A stretch of DNA of 64,000 nucleotides from Pseudovibrio sp. M1P-2-3 (GTDB taxonomy: Bacteria > Pseudomonadota > Alphaproteobacteria > Rhizobiales > Stappiaceae): contig NZ_JARRCW010000002.1 of assembly GCF_031501865.1 (NCBI RefSeq), positions 1-64,000 of the forward strand. The letters are read 5' to 3'. This document shows positions 34,961 to 42,361 of this stretch, piece by piece. Made by a program: the position numbers and the translations under genes. Under the pieces are notes generated by a model that was not told the origin of the DNA, searched no databases, and saw only the letters and a program-made list of their open reading frames with translations. How positions within the stretch are numbered: position 1 is the first letter of the stretch; every line of letters starts with the position of its first letter.

Positions 34961-36075
34961 TGCTTACAATATACCTAAAACCGACCAATAGGTGTACGGT
35001 AGGCTGTAGTCATTGTTATTTGCCAGAAAGCATTAGGCAGAGTAAACATGTGATGACGGAACGGAAGCTCCACGAAGTTGGGAAATTCCTGGCCCAAATG
35101 CATGAGAAAATGAATTCAAGACCTATTCATATCCTATGGCATGGTGGTGAACCCCTTACACTTAGACCAGATTACTTTTTGAAGGCAACTAGGATACTTG
35201 GAGAGTATATTCCCAAGTTTACCCAATCTATTCAAACATCTCTAATACCCTTACGCTCCGACCACCTGCCGGTGATTAAAGAGTTATTTGATAATCAAAT
35301 TGGAACATCGGTTGATTTTGGTTCACGTAAACTAAAGGGCTCAGTGAACACATATATAGAGTTGTGGCTCAAAAAGGTTCAGCTAGCACGTTCGTCTGGA
35401 ATTGGAATAACTCCGATTATGGTTCCGACATGTTCTGATATTAATAGAACGCATCAGATCGTTGACTTTATGGAAGAAAATAATTTTTCGCGTTTTAGCA
35501 TAGAGCGTTACAATGACTATGGGCAACATATTGGATCCTGTGATCGTCCCAATAATCGTCAACATGCTGAATTTCTAAACGACCTGTTTGATAGTGTAAT
35601 GGTCAAGATGAGGAAGGCTGGTAAGGCTCCAGCAGTTAACGTTACACGTGCAGCACTTGCAGGTATGCTTCACGGGGTTAATGGAGATCGCTGGGGAGGA
35701 GATTGCCAAACAAGCTTTGTTGTTATTGAGCCTGATGGTGGGTTAAACAGTTGCCCAGATCGAAGTTCATTTGAACCTCCATTTAGTAATGTATCTGATG
35801 GTTACATGACATTTGTTGGTTCTTCCCTTCGGCGGAAATGGATACGCTATCATAATGTTGGCCACAACAATGCCCATTGCTCACAGTGTAGCTATAGTGA
35901 GTTTTGTAAGTCTGGATGTCCTATTACCCCAAATGTACCAGAGAATGATGGCTATGAGTGTTCAGGATACCATTCACATCTCCGGCATGTGAGCTCATGG
36001 TTGTTAGAAAGCGCTGATAATAAAAAACTTGCCATTCAATATCTAACACAAATTCGAGAGGGTATTGATGCATGA
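34960..36075 (+). CDS. Radical SAM/SPASM-type maturase A' (paralogue of A)
   Basis: A 371-residue enzyme starting at the ATG that overlaps the stop of maturase B; an upstream TTG (34948) is possible but would add residues that paralogue A lacks. Cys12, 16 and 19 and GGEP at 62-65 are at exactly the positions seen in A. Shared stretches include YLKPTNRC, KFTQSIQTSLIPL, DGSLNSCPDRSSFE-like and GSSLRRKW, so the two arose by duplication within the operon. The C-terminal cysteine set (HCSQCSYSEFCKSGCP, ECSG) is also the same. It overlaps the next maturase gene by four bases. By position it would serve the second precursor at 37156. Confidence 0.9.
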   Translation: MLTIYLKPTNRCTVGCSHCYLPESIRQSKHVMTERKLHEVGKFLAQMHEKMNSRPIHILWHGGEPLTLRPDYFLKATRILGEYIPKFTQSIQTSLIPLRSDHLPVIKELFDNQIGTSVDFGSRKLKGSVNTYIELWLKKVQLARSSGIGITPIMVPTCSDINRTHQIVDFMEENNFSRFSIERYNDYGQHIGSCDRPNNRQHAEFLNDLFDSVMVKMRKAGKAPAVNVTRAALAGMLHGVNGDRWGGDCQTSFVVIEPDGGLNSCPDRSSFEPPFSNVSDGYMTFVGSSLRRKWIRYHNVGHNNAHCSQCSYSEFCKSGCPITPNVPENDGYECSGYHSHLRHVSSWLLESADNKKLAIQYLTQIREGIDA

Positions 36076-37163
36076 GTGCAGAAAGTATATTTGCCCCGAA
36101 GTTTGATCACTTAGTTTATATACGAGTATTTGAAGGATGCAATCTTCACTGTTTGCATTGCTTTATACCCTCGAACCCAAAGAGGATGACGTTTGTCCAA
36201 ATTGAGGAAGCTGGTGAACATATAAATAGATTAGCTAAGTCTGGACAAAAGGTTCTCATTCAATGGCATGGCGGAGAACCGACCCTACTAGGTGTAGAAT
36301 ATTTAAGTAAATCTATTGACATATTGAGCAAGACTGTCAGGGCTGATGTGGAGTTGCTACATGGTATCCAAACGAACCTCATGACATATAATCGCGACTG
36401 GTCCCAATTATACCATACTCATTTTAATTCTAGTATTGGTGTTTCTTGGGACCCAGTTATTAGGTTACTGCCGGGAGCTAAGTTAGAGTCTAATGTCCAG
36501 TATGAGGCTCGGTTTTGGAACAACTGGGACCGCATGCTATCTGATGGTATAAAACCATATCTTGTTATGACCGCAACAAGACAGTTTTTTGATTCATACC
36601 CTAACCCAATCCATTTATTGAACGAGTTGTCACAAAGAGGTGTTAAACATGGCCACATCGAGCGACTAACTCAAACAGGGTATGCTGATAAAAACTGGGA
36701 CTACATTGGCGTCGACAATTTATACTATTCGAAAAAAATGGCTTCACTGCTTACTGCTTATTTGGCTTGGAATAAAGATCGGTCGCAAGGGGACAAATTA
36801 TATTTGAGCCCGTTTGATGGATTGTTGGCATCCGTTGATACACTTAAGGATCAAAATAAGGTCGGGTATGGTTGTTGGTCAGGAAAATGCGATAGTAGGT
36901 TCCATACAATTGATGCTGAAGGTTACAAATTTGGCTGTACTGCATTAACCTCCGGGCCTGAAGGCGGATCCTCACTAAGTCCTAAAGTACTAGAATCAAG
37001 GCGATTTGAAAGGCGAGCTGCTCTTTGTCATTCTTGTGAATATAGGGTAATTTGCTCTTCTGGTTGCCTCGCATTATCCTATGTCGATGATTCTGGTGAA
37101 TGCTCGGGCAGTAAGACACTTTTCAATAGGGCTGAAATGTTATTAAGGATAAGAAATGGATAA
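36072..37163 (+). CDS. Radical SAM/SPASM maturase C
   Basis: A 363-residue enzyme with C-x3-C-x2-C at Cys23, 27 and 30 (GCNLHCLHC) and GGEP at 67-70 (WHGGEPTLL). The C-terminus carries CWSGKC, a FGC, then C-x2-C-x5-C-x3-C (CHSCEYRVICSSGC) and ECSG, a SPASM-type cysteine set. It has a weaker likeness to A/A' than they have to each other. The start overlaps A' (ATGA) and the end overlaps the second precursor gene by eight bases, which ties this enzyme closely to that substrate candidate. Confidence 0.9.
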   Translation: MSAESIFAPKFDHLVYIRVFEGCNLHCLHCFIPSNPKRMTFVQIEEAGEHINRLAKSGQKVLIQWHGGEPTLLGVEYLSKSIDILSKTVRADVELLHGIQTNLMTYNRDWSQLYHTHFNSSIGVSWDPVIRLLPGAKLESNVQYEARFWNNWDRMLSDGIKPYLVMTATRQFFDSYPNPIHLLNELSQRGVKHGHIERLTQTGYADKNWDYIGVDNLYYSKKMASLLTAYLAWNKDRSQGDKLYLSPFDGLLASVDTLKDQNKVGYGCWSGKCDSRFHTIDAEGYKFGCTALTSGPEGGSSLSPKVLESRRFERRAALCHSCEYRVICSSGCLALSYVDDSGECSGSKTLFNRAEMLLRIRNG

Positions 37164-37578
37164 GAATGTTAAGGTGAAAAGCGCAGTTATCTCCGCATCG
37201 ATGTTAATGGCGATTACCCACGGTATTGCTGAAGCAGCGGTACATTCGGATGATCTTTTGTCCTCTAAGTTATCATCTTTAGATAAATTATCATCTGAGG
37301 ATATCGCTCTGCGTGAACAACTTGCACCGTTGATTGATCAGAGAAAAGTAAGGATCACAATGTCCTCACTCTTCTTTACACTTGTCAATAGGTTAGGAGA
37401 AGAAGATGAGAGTCTGGCTCAAAAGTATCTCCCAGAATTATCTAAGATCTACGCTGCCAACCAGCAAGGGTCAGCCGATGATTTTACAGGAACAGCCCCG
37501 CCAATGGTAGATGCATGTCATGGAGCTTGCTATAGCAATTGCCATAGTGCCTGCCATGGTTCAAGGGGCTGGCGATAA
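37156..37578 (+). CDS. Exported precursor-like protein with four CXXX repeats
   Basis: A 140-residue protein with a Sec signal peptide (about 1-27, cleavage near AEA|A), a 90-residue middle rich in Ser, Leu and Asp that matches the precursor at 33127 (SLAQKYLPELSKIYA and DDFTG), and a core at the very C-terminus: C-HGA-C-YSN-C-HSA-C-HGS starting at Cys121, with Cys125, 129 and 133, then RGWR. All four cysteines of the mature protein are in the core. The shared CYSNCH hexamer with precursor 1 shows that this is the part under selection. Unlike precursor 1 it lacks the acidic tail. The gene overlaps the 3' end of maturase C. Likely a peptide substrate altered in the cytoplasm and then exported; direct metal or heme binding is an alternative. 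Confidence 0.78.
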   Translation: MDKNVKVKSAVISASMLMAITHGIAEAAVHSDDLLSSKLSSLDKLSSEDIALREQLAPLIDQRKVRITMSSLFFTLVNRLGEEDESLAQKYLPELSKIYAANQQGSADDFTGTAPPMVDACHGACYSNCHSACHGSRGWR

Positions 37579-37591
37579 CCAGGGTATCGAT

Positions 37592-38365
37592 ATGATTAAT
37601 TTGAGCACATTGGAAAACCATAAGATAATTGATACACCTTTTGTGTGTATTGATAGGAATAATAATAAATATGGCGTCTGGTCCGTAAATATTGATACTG
37701 GTGACCCCATTCAGCTTCTTGATAATTTAAGATCGCAAGACGACCATCGTTTAGGTGAAATTGGTATAATTCTGCAGTTGGAAGATGGAGACTTCCCTGA
37801 TGATTGGTTAGATGCGGTTATCTATATGTCACAACATGACATAAATACCATTGTTGAAGTACCCAGTGAGTTGCTGCTAGAAGATTATCAATATTCCATG
37901 ATTTTGGACACTCTGTCTAATCTGGATGTTAGCATATCTTTTCTACCGCCGGACAGCACAACTGATGATGAAGCTTTTCAGGCATATTTACAGAGGATTG
38001 TTAAGCTTTGCGAGCTATACACAGAACGGAAACAATTCTCATGTGAACTTATTCCGATTACTAGCTATCTTGAATATTTGCCAATTGAAATTCTATTGGG
38101 CGATCGGTCAGATACATACAAGCCAAAAAACCCATATGTCTTAAATGCATACCACAATGTGCTTCCAGTACACCTCTCAGACGAGCTGAAAGCAACTATG
38201 AAGCCACTGTTATTTGATATAGGTGGCAATCTGAATAAAGTTGTTCATCATACAGTTAATATCATAACCGAAGCCCTTATCGCAGACTTAAAAGAACAGG
38301 CTGAACAGCCAGAGGTTATAGATAATCTAAAACAAATCATTTCGAACATTGATGCAACAAAATAG
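37592..38365 (+). CDS. Partner protein of the CXXX system, copy 2
   Basis: A 257-residue protein from ATG 37592, chosen because it lines up with the start of copy 1 (M-I-x-L-S); the open frame extends back into the precursor gene. It shares with copy 1 the DDWLDAVIY and LDVSISF blocks and the general layout, but lacks the Lys-rich tail. It has only two Cys and no signal peptide, so it should act in the cytoplasm. Here it follows the precursor, whereas copy 1 precedes its precursor. The function is unknown; the double occurrence beside each precursor makes it a core part of the system. Confidence 0.75.
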   Translation: MINLSTLENHKIIDTPFVCIDRNNNKYGVWSVNIDTGDPIQLLDNLRSQDDHRLGEIGIILQLEDGDFPDDWLDAVIYMSQHDINTIVEVPSELLLEDYQYSMILDTLSNLDVSISFLPPDSTTDDEAFQAYLQRIVKLCELYTERKQFSCELIPITSYLEYLPIEILLGDRSDTYKPKNPYVLNAYHNVLPVHLSDELKATMKPLLFDIGGNLNKVVHHTVNIITEALIADLKEQAEQPEVIDNLKQIISNIDATK

Positions 38366-38376
38366 AGCTGTATATT

Positions 38377-38673
38377 ATGCTGCCACTACTGAAATTCTTT
38401 TTTAAAAAGAATAGCTTGCTTCGAGAAAGTAGGAAAAACTCATCTGATAAGGGTGAAAAAGGGATAGCCAAACTAAGTTCAATTGCACCAAAGCACGGTG
38501 TAAACCATATTTATCAAGATGATCACATTGGCGATAATCATAATGAGTTGGATTCTGTCCTAATGGCGCATCAAGACAGTGGGATAGGACGAGAAAGCAC
38601 AGTACAGTTACCCAAGCTAAAAAATCGATATATGACAGATAGTCATATTAAAAATATAAATGCCGGGGCTTAG
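38377..38673 (+). CDS. Small basic/histidine-containing hypothetical protein
   Basis: A 98-residue frame, 11 bases after copy 2 of the partner gene and overlapping the next maturase by 14 bases. It begins with a short hydrophobic/basic stretch (LPLLKFFFKK) that is too short for a proper membrane helix, followed by a polar sequence with several His and Asp (about residues 44-72) and no cysteine. It could be a substrate or helper of maturase D, since it directly precedes that gene in the way precursors do, but nothing in the sequence proves it. Confidence 0.5.
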   Translation: MLPLLKFFFKKNSLLRESRKNSSDKGEKGIAKLSSIAPKHGVNHIYQDDHIGDNHNELDSVLMAHQDSGIGRESTVQLPKLKNRYMTDSHIKNINAGA

Positions 38674-39787
38674 GACAATAGGACACCTTACATTACATGT
38701 ACGCTTAACTCACTCCTGCCAAGCCAGTTGTAGTTACTGTTCTTCATGGCGCAAGCAGAAAACCAAGCGTATGTCTGCTAATGAGTATGAGAAAGCATTA
38801 ACTTTTCTTCAAAAGTCAGTGTTTCCTAAACTTGGATTTGATACTGGTTATAGTGTAGTCAGTATCCAGTATGTAGGGGGGGAAATTATGATGGTCCCTC
38901 CCAAAGAACTAGAGAAAATCGTACATATTGGTAGACGCACTTTATTGAAGTCCTTTCATCAGGTGCTCGACGGCGCCCAATCGAACCTCTTAGGTTCGCC
39001 TCAACGTATTAAGTTCCTAGATACCCTGTTTAATGGCAGACTGGGGACTTCTGTTGATCATTTAGGTAGTAAGAGAACACTTGCTGGCTCTGCAAGCCAT
39101 TACCGGAATGTATTTAACAGTTCACAGCAAATACTTAAGCGTAGACGTGGAAAGTTACCTGGTGCGGTTTTCGTTGTTGACAGTAGTTCGTTGGCACATG
39201 TGCCAACTGAAATTAATTATGCAAATGAAAAAAAATACTCACTAGTTCTACGGCCTGTTTTCCAAGGAAGGAGCCAGATCGATTCCGTAGATGTGGGGGG
39301 ATTATCCAATGTTATGGGCGATGCATTCAATGAGTGGATTTTGCACTCAAAAGTGAATGTGGAACCGTTTTCTCTCCTCTTAGCAAGGCGCCTTAAGATC
39401 GCCAATGGAGGAAGTGTATGCCCATTCCAAAGTAATTGTTCAAAAGTATCCATCTCATTGGAGCCAGACGGCAGTCTGTACACTTGTTTAGATATGGCTG
39501 ACTCAGGACAAATGCCATGGGGGAATGCGATATCTGGTACGTTTGATGAAGATGTATGGGATCGTTTAGACGCCAGGCCTAGTATGCTTGATAACAAATG
39601 TAAGGCATGTCCATACTTACAGTCTTGTCAAGGCGGGTGTATGAGTGAAGCCATACATGCAACAGGAAGCCCGTATGGAAGAACGAACTTATGCACTGTT
39701 TGGGAAAAGCTATTCTACCAAATGGATAAATCAATTGAGATATACGGTCCTGATAAAATAACTAAGTGGCTGGAAAGTCTAATATGA
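38660..39787 (+). CDS. Radical SAM/SPASM maturase D
   Basis: A 375-residue enzyme with C-x3-C-x2-C at Cys20, 24 and 27 (SCQASCSYC). The usual GGEP reads GGEI at 73-76, a conservative departure in the SAM-binding motif. The C-terminal SPASM region is complete: CPFQSNC, SISLEPDGSLYTC, then C-x2-C-x5-C-x3-C (CKACPYLQSCQGGC) and a final NLC. In its C-terminal half it is closest to maturase B (PDG-x-[LV]-Y-x-C, and a Met-x-[DS] after the last cysteine group). It overlaps both the small gene before it and the gene after it. Confidence 0.88.
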   Translation: MPGLRTIGHLTLHVRLTHSCQASCSYCSSWRKQKTKRMSANEYEKALTFLQKSVFPKLGFDTGYSVVSIQYVGGEIMMVPPKELEKIVHIGRRTLLKSFHQVLDGAQSNLLGSPQRIKFLDTLFNGRLGTSVDHLGSKRTLAGSASHYRNVFNSSQQILKRRRGKLPGAVFVVDSSSLAHVPTEINYANEKKYSLVLRPVFQGRSQIDSVDVGGLSNVMGDAFNEWILHSKVNVEPFSLLLARRLKIANGGSVCPFQSNCSKVSISLEPDGSLYTCLDMADSGQMPWGNAISGTFDEDVWDRLDARPSMLDNKCKACPYLQSCQGGCMSEAIHATGSPYGRTNLCTVWEKLFYQMDKSIEIYGPDKITKWLESLI

Positions 39788-40563
39788 TCGGGCCATACAA
39801 GACGGCATTCTTATCAAATGAGCGATTTAACTCATTGTGTGAGTCTTCTATGGACAGATATGCTCTATTTTTAGAGCACATATTGAACATAAAAGAAAAT
39901 GAACTGATTAAACACTACTATGAATTTGATTATATTATACAATTTGGTAACCCGTTAATCGGATGTCTCGTTGCACTCTCAATACAACAGAGGGAGCCGG
40001 ATGCTTCTGTTGGTATAGTTCCTGTTGCAACGAATGACCCCTGGCCTTATGATCTAGTAAATAGCCAGACATTTTTGAGTCAACTAACCATGCCGCATTG
40101 TAACCGCGATGTTGTTGACATTCAGAGCTTATGCGGTTGGCTGGCACGTAAATTTAATAAAAATGTCTGGCTATTCAATTATTCATCGGTGTCACTTCAA
40201 ACAACTTTAAGCGCACACGAATTGCCACTCTTAGTGAGCCCTATTAGTCATTCTTTAGATATTAATCCATTTGTGATAAAGGCATGGCATGAAGTTTTTC
40301 GAAGCCTCGATGAGGGTAGTGTATTGGATCTGGATGTTAATCGAAGTTCCGGTATTTTCACTAAGCAGCTTGTTCTTACTAGCTTTATGTCAAACTTTAA
40401 AAATACGCTGACAACACCCTCTCCTAATGGAGATGCTGTCATATGGGAGAGCTCTAAAATTCGACCCTTTGGAACAGCAAGTATTCTTCCCCCAAAGGGT
40501 ACGTTTCTATTGCAGCATTATGTGAATGAGTTGATGTCCCTTTATAGCAAGCTAAGGTTATAG
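39784..40563 (+). CDS. Hypothetical protein at the end of the long operon
   Basis: A 259-residue soluble protein starting at the ATG that overlaps the stop of maturase D (ATGA). I do not recognise it. It has alternating hydrophobic strands and helices (for example YIIQFGNPLIGCLVALSI, about residues 47-64), three or four scattered Cys and no signal peptide. The size and place, after a maturase and as last gene, are like the partner proteins at 32334 and 37592, but I see no clear sequence match. It may be the partner for maturase D. The operon ends here, against transposon debris. Confidence 0.65.
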   Translation: MIGPYKTAFLSNERFNSLCESSMDRYALFLEHILNIKENELIKHYYEFDYIIQFGNPLIGCLVALSIQQREPDASVGIVPVATNDPWPYDLVNSQTFLSQLTMPHCNRDVVDIQSLCGWLARKFNKNVWLFNYSSVSLQTTLSAHELPLLVSPISHSLDINPFVIKAWHEVFRSLDEGSVLDLDVNRSSGIFTKQLVLTSFMSNFKNTLTTPSPNGDAVIWESSKIRPFGTASILPPKGTFLLQHYVNELMSLYSKLRL

Positions 40564-40825
40564 TTTGGTGTGTCTCGGGATACAAGGAAGCCCACCGTTA
40601 TTTGTTTGGGTTTGTAAATAGATTAAGCTCTCACGGTGAACCGTCTTCTGGTGGTTGATGATTGTTATACCCTCGGCTGAATTGCGATCCTGTGGCCACA
40701 GCCGGTCTCAGGACCGTCATTGAGTCCGAACCGGCCCTGTTTCAGCTGCTTCGTGATAACCTTGGCCCCTTTTGTCTCCAAAAGGGCTAGACACGCCTGC
40801 CGTTCACTTGCCAACCTGCTTCTCG

Positions 40826-42214
40826 GAGCTATAACTGAATCTGGTGTATGGGGCTTTTGATATAGCAGCGTATCGGGTTGAATGTTTGATGACCAAATCA
40901 ACGTTTCAACCAGTAGGAGATACGCCACCATGGATAAGGATAATGTTCTTGATCTTCCCCGTCAAAGAGCTGGTTTTGATGATCCACTGACACAATTGCT
41001 GCGTGAAGGAGCGAGGGAGTTGTTGCAGAAAGCTATTGAAGCCGAACTTCAGTCTGTTCTTGGCAGTTACCAAGGTGAACTTGAAGAGAGTGGTAAAGCT
41101 CGAATTGTGCGTAATGGCTACCATCCTGAGCGCGAAATCCAGACCGGGATTGGCCCCGTTTCAGTGAAGGTACCCAAGGTTCGCGCACGCTCCGGCAAAG
41201 CTGTGACATTCCATTCAGCCCTTGTACCTCCTTATGTGCGCAAGGCTAGAAGTCAGGAAGCCGCCTTACCGTGGCTTTACCTGAAAGGGATTTCAAGCGG
41301 TGAGATGGAAGAGGCCTTGAGGGTTCTGGTTGGTCCCGAGGCGCGTGGTCTTTCTGCCAGTACCGTCGCCAAGCTGAAGAGAGAATGGAAGGGCGAGTAT
41401 GAACACTGGCGTCAGTCTCGTCTGGATCAGGACGAATGGGTCTATATCTGGGCGGACGGCATTTACAGCGGCCTACGGGCAGAAGATATCAAACTGTGCA
41501 CCCTTGTTGTGATTGGTGTTAATGCGCTGGGACACAAGAAGTTTCTTGCTATCGAGGACGGTGTGCGCGAAAGCACGCAGAGCTGGCGGGAGGTGCTGTT
41601 AAAGTTGAAAGAGCGTGGCATGAACGCGCCCAAACTGGCAACCGGTGACGGGGCTATGGGGTTCTGGCTCGCCCTTGACCAAGTCTACAGCACGACCCGC
41701 CATCAACGCTGCTGGGTGCATAAGGCAAACAATATCGTGGGCTACCTGCCCAAGTCTGTGCAGGACAAGGCAAGGGTTGCCCTAAAGGATATTTGGATGG
41801 CGCCGACGAAGGCAGAGGCTGAAACGGCTTTTGATCTGTTTGTTGAACAGTTTGAGGGTAAGTATCCCAAGGCCGTAGAATGCCTTCTCAAGGACCAACA
41901 CGACCTCCTCACGTTCTATGATTTTCCGCAGATGCATTGGCAGTCCATCCGCACCTCTAACCCCATTGAATCCACATTCGCTACTATAAGACACCGCACC
42001 AAACGCGCTAAGGGGTGCCTGAGCCGCGATGGTATGCTGCAGATGATGTTCAAACTCGCGCAATGCGCACAGACAAGATGGCGAAAACTACGCGGCTTTG
42101 CCGATCTTGGCAAACTCATCACAGGCATCGACTTCAAAGATGGAATTGAACAACAACAACCCGATCAGAAAGCTGCTTAAGCAAATGCTCATACACCAGA
42201 ATTGACTATATCTC
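40826..42214 (+). mobile_element. IS256-family insertion sequence with target duplication
   Basis: The element is about 1389 bp long. Its ends are imperfect inverted repeats: GAGCTATAACTGAATCTGGT from 40826 and, on the other strand, GAGATATAGTCAATTCTGGT from 42214. The bases TGCTTCTCG occur just outside both ends (40817-40825 and 42215-42223), a 9-bp direct repeat of the size IS256 elements create. Clean ends and an intact gene suggest that the insertion is recent. Confidence 0.85.
40930..42180 (+). CDS. IS256-family (mutator-type) transposase
   Basis: A complete 416-residue DDE transposase of the mutator type. It starts at ATG 40930 with AGGAGA ahead. Recognisable blocks are the N-terminal DPLTQLLREGARELLQKAIEAE, the D of VYIWADGIY (first catalytic Asp), CTLVVIGVNALGHKKFLAIEDG, the second Asp in ATGDGAMGFW, the zinc-like HQRCWVHK and the catalytic Glu in SNPIESTFATIRHRT. 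All catalytic residues are there, so it should be active. Confidence 0.95.
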   Translation: MDKDNVLDLPRQRAGFDDPLTQLLREGARELLQKAIEAELQSVLGSYQGELEESGKARIVRNGYHPEREIQTGIGPVSVKVPKVRARSGKAVTFHSALVPPYVRKARSQEAALPWLYLKGISSGEMEEALRVLVGPEARGLSASTVAKLKREWKGEYEHWRQSRLDQDEWVYIWADGIYSGLRAEDIKLCTLVVIGVNALGHKKFLAIEDGVRESTQSWREVLLKLKERGMNAPKLATGDGAMGFWLALDQVYSTTRHQRCWVHKANNIVGYLPKSVQDKARVALKDIWMAPTKAEAETAFDLFVEQFEGKYPKAVECLLKDQHDLLTFYDFPQMHWQSIRTSNPIESTFATIRHRTKRAKGCLSRDGMLQMMFKLAQCAQTRWRKLRGFADLGKLITGIDFKDGIEQQQPDQKAA

Positions 42215-42361
42215 TGCTTCTCGAAGCAAAGCAGCTATCTGGCGATAGACGTAGCGATCATATTGGCGGGCCAGTTCAATCATAAACGTGGACCACTTCA
42301 TTGTGGGAGACTCAAAGTGTCATCCGAGGCCGTTCACGCTTAAGGAACCCAAGTTTTAGAA

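Larger units (their letters stand above)
40665..42301 (-). pseudogene. IS3-type transposase remnant, split by the IS256 element
   Basis: On the minus strand, 42301-42224 codes for MIELARQYDRYVYRQIAALLREA-type sequence (given here only as: IELARQYDRY then IAALLREA), the helix region that precedes the DDE domain in IS3-family OrfB. Taking out the IS256 insertion and one target copy, the frame goes on at 40825 with GWQVNGRRV, meets a stop, and after a frameshift reads QGRFGLNDG, the next conserved block (usually RGRLWLNDG). So a degenerate transposase gene was already dead or died when the IS256 element entered. Confidence 0.65.

Noticed and set aside
33496-37560. CXXX cores read as c-type heme sites
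   Set aside because: Heme attachment needs C-x2-C-H. Here each Cys is followed by His or Tyr and the spacing is C-x3-C, so the motif does not fit.
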